From Icerya purchasi (taxonomy: Eukaryota > Arthropoda > Insecta > Hemiptera > Monophlebidae): DNA of 64,000 nt. Shown one piece after another: positions 33,399 through 43,543 of this stretch; position 1 is the stretch's first letter, and each line of letters begins with the position of its first letter. A program made the translations under genes and the position numbers. The notes below the pieces were generated by a model. That model was given only the letters and a program-made list of their open reading frames with translations. It was not told the origin of the DNA and did not search any database. The stretch lies in assembly GCA_039619475.1 (NCBI GenBank), contig CM077115.1, positions 155,409,774 to 155,473,773 on the forward strand, in the 5' to 3' direction.

Positions 33399-34256
33399 TT
33401 ATAGTAATTTGTTCAAATCGTCTTCATTTCTAATATGCAAAATGCGTTCTTGCTCGTTTTTCCTGGCAAATATCTTCCCTCGTTTTGTCCATATGAACTT
33501 ATAATTAAGTACTCTTCCCTTCTCCTTCGTCTGCCACAGTAAATGTTTATAATATTTAGTTAAGTTTTCATTAACATAAATCTGTAAAGGGCTTTCGTCG
33601 TTGTCCGATATTTCTTTATCGAAAATTTTTGTGTGTCTTTTTTTGTCAAAAAATAAGTCCGCTATTCTTCTGCCCGTTTTCGCAATGATTGGTTTAGGAA
33701 GTTTCAAGTTCCTGCTCGGAACCCTGTGGCTAGCTATTATATCTTCCTTTTTCACTTCGATATTCATTTTCTCTGCTATTTTAATAACTATTTCTGAGGT
33801 AATTTCTCGAGGTGTTTCTGTGACTCCATGTATTTCGATGTTTTCACGTCTACCGTATTGCTGCAGCTCATTAACTGACGTTTTTAATTCGGCGATTTGG
33901 CTGTCTTTGTTCTTAATTTCAGTTGTTAGAACTTGCACCTGATCCCTTAACGCCTTAACTTCGTTTACCAATGATCCTTGCATTTGTACTAGTTCATCGT
34001 ACTTTTCTGAAATGAATTCCATACACCTCTTTATTTCCATAAATTCGCTCTTGATTTCCATAAATTCGCTCTTGATTTCTTGGATGGAACATTGCTGTGC
34101 CGCTGCATTAAGAACTACTTTCTCCTCTTCGCACATCATTGATTTAGCGATTTTTTTGGTAATGGGTTCGTTTGCAGTAGCGCTGTTGTCACTCAGCTGT
34201 CTTTTAAAGTCTATGTTCGAATTACTCGTTACTTTTGATGATTTTGCTTTCGGCAT
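33399..34256 (-). CDS. Family B ORF1: coiled-coil / Baculo_FP-like RNA-binding protein, intact
   Basis: 285 codons, ATG at 34254-34256, no lesions. Order: a basic N-terminus (MPKAKSSKV), a coiled coil (about residues 55-135, heptad-like KSEFMEIKRCMEFISEKYDELVQ), then a GRRENIEIHGV turn. The C-terminal domain reads RVPSRNLKLPKPIIAK, YVNENLTKYYKHLLWQTKEK and YKFIWTKRGKIFARKN, as in the FP25-like C-terminal domain common in insect LINE ORF1s. The family's role is trimerisation and RNA binding/chaperoning in the element ribonucleoprotein. A 21-base tandem duplication at about 34040-34085 repeats EIKSEFM. Orthologous positions occur at 42715-43543 and partly at 36182-36625. Confidence 0.85.
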   Translation of the reverse strand: MPKAKSSKVTSNSNIDFKRQLSDNSATANEPITKKIAKSMMCEEEKVVLNAAAQQCSIQEIKSEFMEIKSEFMEIKRCMEFISEKYDELVQMQGSLVNEVKALRDQVQVLTTEIKNKDSQIAELKTSVNELQQYGRRENIEIHGVTETPREITSEIVIKIAEKMNIEVKKEDIIASHRVPSRNLKLPKPIIAKTGRRIADLFFDKKRHTKIFDKEISDNDESPLQIYVNENLTKYYKHLLWQTKEKGRVLNYKFIWTKRGKIFARKNEQERILHIRNEDDLNKLL

Positions 34257-34412
34257 AGTGAATTAATATTTTATCACTGATAACGGTTAAATAGATAATG
34301 AAACAATCTTACTTGAATAATCTCTGCTTCTTGTCAAATAAACGCGTTAACACTCAACCGTTCAAACTAATACAAACAACAAACAATCACTTGCCGTGAA
34401 TTTCGTTATTAT

Positions 34413-34860
34413 ATAAATATACTTTTGAAAATAAAGAATACGAAAAAGTGATGTGAACAAATCGATGTGCTATGTAATTATAAAGATAAAGTGATGATAA
34501 CTGGCGATTTTATAGTGGTAGTTTAGGTTAATTGTAGTAAAAGTTGCGACGAATTCGATTTAGAAAAAGGGAATCGCCGAAGGGGGAAATGTTTTTAGAT
34601 TTTTGTGAACAACACGGAGTGGTATTAGTAGATTCTTTCGTGTATGTAAACGTAGAAGAGAAAGAATTGAAGGAAAGGCGGTGTCTCCAACAGACATCAG
34701 AATTATTACCTAGTAGTCATGCATCCGCAGGAGCAGTGATACAGAGAGTGATCGTAATACAATTACAGCCATATGTGATTTGAAGTTAGAAAAAGTTCAA
34801 CCAGCTGAACGGAAGAAATGATTTTTAGAGAAATTAAAAGAACAAGAAATAAAACAAAGT
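34413..34860 (+). pseudogene. F/G element copy 2, right part: RTE-like endonuclease remnant
   Basis: Plus strand from about 34448 reads EQIDVLCNYKDKVMITGDF (the GDFN block, with Ile for the Asn), then after a stop EFDLEKGNRRR. After a frameshift it continues GEMFLDFCEQHGVVLVDSF. The spacing is that of RTE-clade endonucleases. It is nearly identical to 57590-58030. It continues the element broken at 29227 by family B, and ends at a T-run at 34861. Confidence 0.6.
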
Positions 34861-34887
34861 TTTTTTTTTTTTTGGAACGAAGTTCCT

Positions 34888-35300
34888 TTACGTGGCTTGG
34901 GGTAGGAGGAAACTGGCAGAAATCGTCAGGGCACGAAAAAGGCGTCCCCCAGAGATCATAGAGTCTGAGTAAATGGTGTTGTTCATGTTATCTTGTCTGT
35001 TACTTATTAATTCCAGAGTGTGGAGGATCGTCCTGGCTTCACATGTGAAGACGGAGTTTTGATCATGTGTCCGTCGGGCCGCCAGTGTGTTGGCGTCAGA
35101 GATTACTGCATATCCGGTTTTATTGTTGATTGCCGAGCCATCGGTGTAATACTCGATACTTGAGAGATACTTATCCCGTAGTTCGTGGAACCGCAGTCTA
35201 AGGATTTCAGGAGGCGTGGTTCGACAGTCTTGGTCGTTAAGCTGCAGATCAATTGTCAAGTCCAGTGAATTCCATGGAGTATTATAACCGAGCGATCGCT
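34888..35300 (-). pseudogene. Family C RNase H
   Basis: Follows the RT in the order expected for an RNase H-bearing LINE. The Asp (YYTDGSA), Glu (FTCEARTIL) and second Asp (IYSDSM) blocks are visible. The final SHxGixGNexAD block is missing, so the domain is truncated. Confidence 0.7.
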
Positions 35301-35348
35301 CATAGATCTTGGGAAGCGTAATCCCTAGCTGTGCAGCATAATAAAGTA

Positions 35349-35912
35349 CTAGAGTACCCGAATCCTCAACGGATTCGGCGAGTTTCGTTCGCGGTGCCGG
35401 TCGAGAGCTGTATTTTTGTATATACACTGGTACGCCGGATTGTTAGTTGTTGAGGCGATAGCTGCGGCGTATTTGCGAGCGAGCTTTTTATGTCGGATGG
35501 TCAGGGGTAGTTCACCAGCCTCTACCAGCAGGTTATTAACAAGGCTTGTTCTAAACGGGCCTAGGCAAATGCGACATGCAGAGTTAGCAATCGTTTGGAG
35601 AGAGTTCAAGAGTGAATCTTTAGCTGAGTCATACAAGATAGCACCGTAATCAAGTTTTGATCTTATGAGACTACGATAGATCCTTAATAACGCCGTTGTA
35701 CTGCTACCCCACTGCTTTCCAGCTTGAACCTTCAGGAGGTTTAACCGGTTCTGGCAATCTTTTTTCAGTAACTTGATGTGAGTTTTCCAGGTTAGTTTCC
35801 GGTCGATTGTGAGCCCGAGGATTTTGATTTCTTCTCTGTTTTGTAGTGGTTGTTCATTGATAGACAGTTGTAAGTTTTGATTTTTATAGTGATTTTTACG
35901 CGAGATAATCAT
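35349..35912 (-). pseudogene. Family C RT thumb/connection
   Basis: 187 open codons covering the post-palm part of an I/jockey-type RT (LGLTIDRKLTWKTHIKLLKK; ARSKLDYG-type block; ACRICLGPFRTS; EAGELPLTIRHKKLARKY). It is joined to motifs B/C upstream in another frame (35930-36140). Confidence 0.75.
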
Positions 35913-36181
35913 GAACTGCGATTTGGCTGCTGAGAATCGGAAACCGCAGTTATCAGCTCAGGCTTGGATATTATTTGTGAAACGTAAATTCGATGTTTTT
36001 CCCCCAACAGGTGATCGAGTAATCGTCAACGAATAGGCGTCCTCGGAGAGGGGATTTAACAATATGTAGAGCATGATTAATTGTTGCAATGAATAAGATT
36101 ACGCTAAGCACCGATCCTTGAAGAAGTCCATTGCTGTTAGTAAAGTAAGATCAATTCATAATTTAAAAATACCCGTATTAA

Positions 36182-36625
36182 AATGACTAGAACAACGAAA
36201 GTTAAACGTCAAATTAGTAATGTCAGTAACGAAACTACAAGCGAGGAACAAATATCTGAGGGGATTAAATCGTTAAAAGGAGATATGGCAGAGTTTAAGT
36301 CGTTTTCCGATTTCCTATTAGAAAAATATGATACACTGGTAGAAAGTAATAACTTATATTAGAATGAAATAAAAGCGCTCCGAGAGCAGGTGGCTATCCT
36401 TACTGCTGAGGTCCGTATGAAGGGTAGTGAACTTTCAGAATTAAAAGTTACCATTCGGCAGTTAGAGGAGTACAATAGAAGAGGAAATATTGAACTGCAC
36501 GGAGTTTCTGAACTCCCAAACGAAAATCTGCCAAATATATTAATGCAGATAGAGAAGGAGTTAGATATAGATATATAGACAGAAAATATCGAGGCAATTC
36601 ACCGTATACCGTCGAGAAATACGTG
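36182..36625 (+). pseudogene. CR1-like LINE ORF1 fragment
   Basis: ATG at 36184-36186 (MTRTTKVKRQISNVSNETTS), then a coiled coil (DFLLEKYDTLVESNN, EIKALREQVAILTAEV) and RGNIELHGVSELPNENLPNI. This is the same architecture as ORF1 at 33399-34256 and 42715-43543 but clearly divergent. Two in-frame stops (36361, 36576). It ends at HRIPSRN, where the sequence switches to the piggyBac flank, so the C-terminal domain is lost. Confidence 0.7.
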
Positions 36626-36689
36626 GTTGTACGAATGTTCTTAAAATAACCAAATAACTTACTGTATTATTAAATTAATGAATGCTTTT

Positions 36690-38093
36690 TACTATTTATC
36701 AATGATGAAATAATTAAAGAAATGGTACATTTTACTAACATAAAAATAGAAAAGGATATGGAAAGAAATCAGAATAATCGCGGCACTTATAAAACAGACG
36801 AGCTAGAAATAGAGGCACTTTTAGGATTACTAATTCTTGCTGGAACTGTTAAATCCGGCCATCAAAATGTTCTTCATTTATGGGGGATACCAATCGCATG
36901 GGAATTGATATATTTCATACAACCACGAGTTCAAGAAGATTTTTATTTCTCTTGAAGTACATAAGATTTGATGATATTAGAACTAGAACCCAGAGAAGGA
37001 AGCCTGACAAATTAGCACCTATTCGAGAGATATTGGAAAATCTTACCAATGATTGCAAAAACAATTTTATTCAGTTGGTGAATATTGCACTATCGATGAG
37101 CAGCTAGTGGCTTTCAGAGGAAAATGCTCCTTTCGTCAGTATATTCCAAATAAGCCAGCGTAATATGGCCTGAAGATTTTCAAGGACATGGTATACTTCT
37201 TCTCTTGAGGTTTATGCTGGCACTCAGCCAGATGGAGAGTATAAATTATCAAATAGTGCATTGGACATTGTAATGTAGCTCGTGGCGCACATTGAAGGAA
37301 CCGGTAGGAATATCACCACTGATAATAGGTTTTCTAGCACTCCTCTAGCTAAAAAACTATCCGAGTCAAATTTGACAATTGTCGAGACTCTTCGAAAAAA
37401 TCAAAAAGGAATACCGATCGAATTTGTTTCTAAGAAACAGACGGCAAAATCTTCCATATTTGGATTTTAAGATAATATATTACATTGGTATCCTATAGTC
37501 CTAAAAAGAATAAAAATGTTCTTCTATTGTCAACTATGTATTTAGAAAATAATAGTATACATGAATCAATAGAAGCTATGAAACTGGAGATCATTACCTT
37601 TTATAATAGTAATAAAGGCGGCGTCGACGTGGTGGATGAATTTTGTGCGTCCTACACGACATCCAGGAAATGTAAATGTTGGCCCCTAGTCATATTTTTT
37701 CGTTTATTGGATATTTCCGGTATAAATAGCAATATTATCTATAAATACAATAATCCGGATTCTAAAATAAAAAGGCATAGTTTTCTGACCGAAATTGGAA
37801 TGACCTTGATTCAAGGACAACTCAGAAAAAGAGCACTCATGCCTCGGTTATTGAAAGATATTCGTATGCGCGCAACTAAAAGAATTAAGACTGACATTTC
37901 CGAAATCGCTCCTATAGTAGCTGAGCCAAATGGTAGATCTAGGTGTACGATACGTCCTAGACCTAAAGATATAAAAACAAAGACATTCTGCTGTAAATGT
38001 TTAAAATTTATGTGTACAAAGCCCACAGTACAAACGGACAAAGGAATCTGGCTACAAATAATTAAGGAAGAGGAAGAAACACGGGATGTTTAA
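36690..38093 (+). pseudogene. piggyBac-type transposase (DDD), broken
   Basis: Cut-and-paste transposase of the piggyBac family. Visible in order: an N-terminal segment with ALLGLLILAGTVKSG (near 36810); CTIDEQLVAFRGKCSFRQYI (near 37090), containing the first catalytic Asp; TDNRFSSTPLAKKL (near 37320), with the second; and NKGGVDVVDEFCASYTTSRK (near 37610), with the third. A C-terminal Cys-rich domain (CTIRPRPKDIKTKTFCCKC, then C at 38010) ends at 38093. At least four stops or frameshifts (near 36955, 37107, 37160, 37470) break it. The last 202 codons are open. No terminal inverted repeats or TTAA pair were identified with confidence. Confidence 0.85.
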
Positions 38094-38499
38094 AAATCAG
38101 TTAGATCCATCAAGCACGAAACCTATATAGAACACAGCGCTTAGCGTCTGTAAACAATTATCCGATAGTTCAATGACTTTCTCCATCACTATAAAGCAAA
38201 GTTTATAGTTTTTAATTATGAAACATTAATCATATTTATGGCGACGGCTGCGGAAACAGCGCCTACCATTCTGGTAAAAGGAAATGAGCAGAATTTACAT
38301 CCAACACTATGACTGCAACAGTAGCGCCCGCTATGCCGGCTGACAGGGAGTTCACCTATCTACCGTTAGGGCCGCAAATGCGACAGCGAGCCCGTAAAAT
38401 TAACTGTGAGCTGTGCCTGTTTGTAACTGTACCTGCAACATTAGTGCGTGTTCTTCGTTTAGAGAGGAGTTCATTAAAAATAACTGGACACGATAAGTT
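38094..38499. other. Unassigned, GC-richer DNA
   Basis: No recognised gene. It could hold the piggyBac 3' end; no terminal inverted repeat was seen. A 76-codon open frame at 38309 shows no domain. Confidence 0.3.
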
Positions 38500-38890
38500 A
38501 GGAATGCCAAAGAGAACTACTGAATGGATTAGATCTTAATATAATGAAGTACAGAGGATAGAAAGGACACACAATGTGGAGTTGGAACATCATGTGAGAG
38601 AAGCTCCGCGTATAGAGCTGCCCTTTCCGATGATAAAGAGGAGCAATCAAAGAATACATGATCAGAGTCACATACGACTGTGTTATCGATACACAGCGGA
38701 CAAATAGGAAAGGACACGATGGAGAAATGATACAATGAAGCAGGAAGTCGACTGTGACCAGATCGAAGACGACAGATAGCAGACATGATGAAACGGGGAA
38801 GGTGCGGAAAATGTAGATACCATGGTTCAGTAGGTGGATTGGGGCGAATGGAAAAATATTGTGAATCAGGACTGGAGAAGGATGATTTAT
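38500..38890 (-). mobile_element. Family A LINE C-terminal fragment
   Basis: The minus strand reads YSIRPNPPTEPWYLHFPHLP, then AICRLRSGHSRLPASLYHF, then CPLCIDNTVVCDSDHVFFDC, the His/Cys tail, and DVPTPHCVSFLSSVLHYIKI. It ends without the G-rich terminus, so it is truncated at both ends. One of the better-preserved tails (frame open for ~110 codons). Confidence 0.7.
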
Positions 38891-39586
38891 AAAAAAATTT
38901 CCAATTGGCCTTTTGGATACTTTTTGCTATATTTATGAATTTGTGAGAAGGAATCTGCCCGACTGGCCGCCCAGAATCCTAGAAGCTCTGGAAATTCTCG
39001 GAGTATGAGACAGGAAAGGACCGGTAATATGTAATAGTAATAATAACAATAATAATAATAGTAATAATAACTGTAAAAAATAAGTTTGTATATACGAATA
39101 ATTTTTTTTTTTTTTTTTCTTATCATGAGCCATGTATAACTGCATAGGTCATTACGGCATACGACAATTACCAAAGTTTAAATGACTGGAACGATCTCAT
39201 TTGTTCTAATGCATGCCAAGGTTTGGGCGATCATTGCAGTAGCATTGGCGAGGATCTTTTGTAAAGGAAAATTTAGGTTAATGAAATTATCAGTTGTCTC
39301 TTCCGCGTTCATTGTTTCGTGCGACAACGGTATTTCGATAATTCTATTCGTATATATCGCTATTCTCTGCGCGTCTAATTGTTCTCGCCTACAACTTACT
39401 GATAAGCATCCGAAATCGGTGAGCTTGTTCCTTATATTTGCTTAAATTAACTATTACTTGCGGTTCACGTTTCTTATGGATTCGTTCCGCTGTTTTATTT
39501 TTAATTTTATTTTCGAGTTTTTTTTTTTTTGTTTTTTTTTCTATAATTTACTGTCATCCCATTTATAATTAATTGTTACATTAGCT
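38891..39586. other. LINE 3' terminus of an unassigned family, then family A 5' leader
   Basis: A (TAA)n-type run lies at 39030-39080 and a T-run at 39101-39118. The sequence after it (39119-39185) is distantly similar to the family E terminus at 26477-26540, implying a minus-strand 3' end. A minus open stretch (TTDNFINLNFPLQKILANAT) near 39200-39330 is unrecognised. About 39400-39586 probably includes the leader of the plus-strand family A copy. Confidence 0.35.
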
Positions 39587-41146
39587 GATGAGTTCGTTTA
39601 AGGGAGGTTGCACGGCAGCCTCCTCCAGACCTGCACTTTCCGTCAATGTGATGGAGGTGGATACTTCCAACAAATGAAAACCCTCCAGCCCAGTCTTTTC
39701 AAAAGCCGATCTGACCGTTAAGGAGCTTCGTCTCTCGCAAACAGACTTAGTTAGTTCGGCGAACTCGGTTATAAGCAACGCTATCGAAAATTTTAAAGAT
39801 TAAAGACGACGATAAAGACCATCTTAACGCCAGAAAGCTGAAAATAATATAAATAACAAGTATAATAGCAACAATAATGAAGGTAACTTCGCTAACAATA
39901 ACATTCCAACTTCACGTAACGTCGATCTCTTCCCTAGCAGCTTCACCGGTTCTATCCAAGTTATGCTTGAGTCTCTTTCCGATAAAAATATCGGTAGTCT
40001 GCATCCTTTTGCAGCTGCTAAATTTTTATTCCGTAAGACTACTGCAATTAGTGAAATCGTGCGAGCCTGCAGTTACCGATATCTCCGCGGCTAACGAATT
40101 CCTGTTAGATACATCTTTTTTAGAAAAGCATCAATTTAAAGCTTTTATTCCTATTTCTCTCCTCTTTTCATTTGGTATTGTTCGAGATATTCCGGTTGAT
40201 TTCTCTGAAGGTGATCTCCTTAATGATGTCTCTTTGTTGGTTCCCGTTATTTCTATACGGCGTCTTAAAAAAAAGGAAATATGATAAACTGCATCCCATT
40301 CCTTTAATCGAAATTAAGTTTCTTTCCAACAGAATTCCTGATTTTGTCCATTTCATCCATCTTCGTTGTCCGGTTAAACCTCAGACTTCCCATCCAGTGT
40401 CGTTCTTGCTTCCGTTTCGGACACATAGAAAAAAATGTGCCGTGGTAAACCTAGATGTGTTAAGTGTGGTGACTCACACCAAGCTAATGAGTTGCTCTAG
40501 TCCCCCTTTACCATTAAAATGTCTCAACTGTGAAGGCTCTAATGATTCCACTAACCGCCAATCCCAGTTTTTCTTGAACAATTGGAATTTAAAAAAATTA
40601 TGGCATTTGAAAATATATCCTTTAGTGAAGCATGCCAATTAAAAAAGGAAAATCGTACTTCGTCTGCGTTTTCTTTCGCTGATATCGCCAACAGAAAAAT
40701 AAATCCTAATGTTTCCCGTGCCAGGTCTAATAATTTATCTTCCAGTTCTTCTTCTTTGTCGTCTCTCGCTGACTAAATTAATGCTTCGTCCTAAGTCGCC
40801 CACTTTTCACAAATTTTCTTCTCCGAAACCTCTCTTCAATTCTTCTTCACAATTTCCTAATCTCCCTTCTAACCGCTTTCCCTCTCCTCCCGATGGGTGG
40901 GCCCTTAATAGATCCGTCTCCTTCTCTGGCAGTTCCACTCCCAACAAAAGTGGCCACTCCGCACTTAGTACCGTTAATCCTTTTTTCTTTTCATCCTCTA
41001 ATTCTCCTCCCACTGCTTCCTTTCCATTAGTTTTCTCCCTGTTCGAAAGTTTTATGGAGCTTTTGGCATCTAAAAACATTGCCTCTTTTCCTTCCCTTGA
41101 TGAATCCTTACCGCTTTTCTTAGCTAATTTCATAAATTTTAATTAA
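39587..41146 (+). pseudogene. Family A gag-like ORF1
   Basis: Starts MSSFKGGCTAASSRPA with a MEVDTSNK motif. The family's Asn tract is here short and frameshifted (39840-39890). Then come ESLSDKNIGSLHPFAAAKFL, VPVISIRRL, IEIKFLSNRIPDFVHFIHLR and decayed zinc knuckles (40420-40560; several Cys lost or shifted). MAFENISFSEACQL follows, and a Pro/Ser-rich C-terminus with PPDGWALNRS ends in LANFINFN at 41146. At least four frameshifts and a stop near 39674. It aligns over its whole length with 24362-25817. Confidence 0.75.
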
Positions 41147-41477
41147 TTATGCTGGTTTGTAATTATTTATGTACGTATCATGTTTCCTTTTCCACTTACT
41201 GTAGTATTTCTCCTCTCTTTTGTGTATTTATTGTTGTTTTTCCTCTCCTTTGAATTTTAAAACATTTAGACGAATTGCCTATAGTTTTAGTTGCAGTAAT
41301 TGTTTCCTTAATTACCGAATGTACTGACGCTGAAGTGGCCAAACCCACCGACGGGCGCAGTTACATTTATTTTATTGTTTTCTTTCACCAGTATACTTAC
41401 GTTCAGGATATCACCTCTCCTTCCTTATTCCTTTCCTCCAGATATACTTCTTTGTCTTTTTAATTTACTCAACAATG

Positions 41478-42461
41478 TCATGATTAAGATTCTTCAATGG
41501 AAAGTTTGCTTGATATTCAAGACATCCATGTAGCTTTTCTATCTGAAACCTGGCTCTCAGATTCAGTAGATTTCTCCGTCAGAGGCTTTCAGATAATTAG
41601 ATGTGATCGCGAGAATGGCTATGGAGGAGCTTCCATGCTGGTTAGAATGTGCATTCCATTCACCACCCATAGCATTAACCTTCCAATTATGTCTAGCTCT
41701 TCTCATATTCCAAATTTTGTTCACATTTCTATTCCTTCCTCATTCACTAAATTACGCCACCCTCTTAACTTGGTCTCTGTATACTTTCCTCCCTTATGCA
41801 ACCTTAAAGATCTTCATTTACCATCTTTTTTTGATTCCTTTCCTTATCCGTTTATTATTGGCGGAGACTGGAACGCCTGCTCTCCCGCCTGAGATCTCTC
41901 ATACCAAAATCGTAATTATTCCTTCCTTCAATTCTTGTTATCAGCCCATAATTTTGTCATTTTCAACGATGGTTCCCCTACATATTTTAAAAACGCGTCC
42001 TCTTTCAGTTCTATTGATTTTACTTTCTCCTCTCCTAATTTAAGTTGGAAATGTTCATGGAGCACTCTGGACGGGACTTTTGCCAGTGACCACGTCCCCA
42101 TAATTGTCTCTGTTCATGTTGCCGCTTTATCCATTCTGCATAACACTTCCGTCACTCCTCGCTGGAACCTTTCGAAAATTGATTGGTCCAAATTCCATTC
42201 CTTTCTTCAATCCTCGGCCTTTTGTTTCAATCCTAATCTTGATCTTATCCCTTAGTATCAAGAGTTTATCCAGTTGATTTCTTCGGCTTTATCTTCTTCC
42301 TCCTCTTCTAAGAAGAAAGGTCCCACCGGAAATACCAGGCGAATCTATCCGTCGTCTTTATGGTGGAATGCTGATTGTTCGTTGGCTTACCAACCTAGTC
42401 TGTCCGCATTTCGTACCTTTCGCCCTAATAAAAATAAGTGTTCGTCTTCGAGACCGTCGTT
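41478..42461 (+). pseudogene. Family A ORF2 endonuclease (nearly complete)
   Basis: AP-endonuclease blocks in order: MIKILQW (a short deletion removes the next ~15 residues), DIHVAFLSETWLSDSVDFSV, RGFQIIRCDRENGYGGASML, SVYFPPL, FIIGGDWNACSPA, SSIDFTFSSPNLSWKC, and STLDGTFASDHVPI, which carries the final catalytic Asp-His. SLWWNADCSLAYQ and FRTFRPNKNK begin the linker. Stops at 41890 and 42253. The catalytic Glu, Asp and His positions are retained. Confidence 0.8.
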
Positions 42462-42714
42462 CAGTCGCGTTCATACTTCTTATTTTACGCGGGTTTTATT
42501 CTAAACATGTGTTAATCAGTCCCACTCTGTTTATATTACTCGTATTTTATTGCTTCGTGAGGAAAAAAACGATCGCCGAAATCGTCCGCTACATCTGTTA
42601 AATATATTTGACACATCGCTCGATGGTGAGTTGTTATTAGTTTATTTCATTTTTTATTTTTTTCAACTAAGGTCCCCGTCATCATTATTATTAAATAATT
42701 CTTAACTATTCACA

Positions 42715-43543
42715 ATGCCGAAATCGAAAAGATTACAAAACACAGCGAAAGAGTACAAAAGGCAGCACAGTGATTGCAGCACGTCAAGTACTGAACCAAC
42801 TGCCAAAAAAGCTACAAAAATAACGGAGCACCACTCGAAAGATGACGAACGGAACGAAGAGATCGAACAGTGTTCTGTTCAAGAGCTTAGGAGAGAGTTC
42901 ACGGAAATTAAAAAATGCTTCGAATTCATTTCGGAAAAGTACGACGACCTCGTGCAAATTCACGGCTCTCTCGTAAATGAAGTGAAGGCGTTGAGGGAGC
43001 AAGTTAATGTCTTAACTGCTGAAACAAAAAAAAAAAGATAGTGAAATCGCCGAACTGAAAACGACAGTAAATGAATTAGCCCAATATAGTAGGAGAGAGA
43101 ATATTGAGCTACTTGGAGTCTCCGAAAGACCAGGAGAAAATGTAGAGGAAATTGTCATTAAAGTGGCACAAAAATTAAACATTGAGGTAAAAAAAGAGGA
43201 CATTTTGGCTTGTCACAGGGTGCCCAGCAAGAACTTAAAATTACCGAAGCCGATTATTGCTAAACCCGGTAGACGGATAGCTGACCTGTTCCTCGAGCAT
43301 AAAAAGAGCGTCAAAATATTCGATAAAGAAATATCGGGTAATGAAGAAAGTGCCTTGAAGGTATATATTAACGAAAATCTCACTAGATACTATAAAAATT
43401 TATTATGGCAGACGAAAGAAAAGGCCAGAGCGCTTAATTATAGATTTGTTTGGACGAAACGAGGAAAGATTTTTGCAAGGAAAAATCAAGAGGATCGCAT
43501 ACTACGTATTCGGAACGAAGAAGATGTGAACAAATTATTGTAA
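42715..43543 (+). pseudogene. Family B ORF1 (coiled-coil / Baculo_FP-like), one frameshift
   Basis: ATG at 42715 (MPKSKRLQNTAKEYKRQ). Coiled coil with RREFTEIKKCFEFISEKYDD and VKALREQVNVLTAE. A frameshift in an A-run at 43026-43037 then moves to the frame reading RRENIELLGVSE, KKEDILACHRVPSKNLKLPK, YINENLTRYYKNLLWQTKEK and YRFVWTKRGKIFARKN, to the stop at 43541-43543. Apart from the A-run slip it is intact and matches 33399-34256 throughout. Confidence 0.85.

Larger units (their letters stand above)
29228..34412 (-). mobile_element. Nearly full-length family B (CR1/L2-like) LINE
   Basis: About 5.2 kb on the minus strand: 5' UTR, ORF1 (34256-33399), a ~700-base inter-ORF region, ORF2 (about 32630-29652) and a 3' UTR ending in a stem-loop and T/A-run at 29228. 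It interrupts F/G copy 2; copy 3 (57535-57600) shows the uninterrupted site. The plus-strand copy at 42462-48270, minus its own nested insertion, has nearly the same length (~5.27 kb). That supports these limits. ORF1 is intact, and ORF2 has one nonsense codon, one frameshift and one catalytic substitution. Confidence 0.85.
34861..36150 (-). mobile_element. Family C RNase H-type LINE fragment
   Basis: T-run at 34861-34874, then the terminal hairpin-like GGAACGAAGTTCC. Minus-strand reading: RT motif B (LLQGSVLSVILFI) near 36110, motif C as LFVDDYSIT near 36030, and thumb (IKILGLTIDRKLTWKTHI, RSLIRSKLDYGAILYDSA) to 35349. RNase H with YYTDGSAINNKTGYAV and CEARTILHTLEL and IYSDSMIS follows to 34888. 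It is 5'-truncated and frameshifted near 35400 and 35915. Motif C keeps both Asp residues. Confidence 0.75.
39587..42461 (+). mobile_element. Family A LINE (plus), 5' half: gag ORF1 and endonuclease
   Basis: Full 5' part of a plus-strand copy: ORF1 39587-41146, a ~330-base spacer, then ORF2 from about 41478 (MIKILQW). The DNA after it is a family B element (42462-48270). The same ORF2 resumes at 48271 in the linker between endonuclease and RT, so one insertion split one element. Confidence 0.85.

Noticed and set aside
38309..38539. 76-codon open frame in GC-richer DNA
   Set aside because: No domain, no conserved neighbour, short enough for chance.
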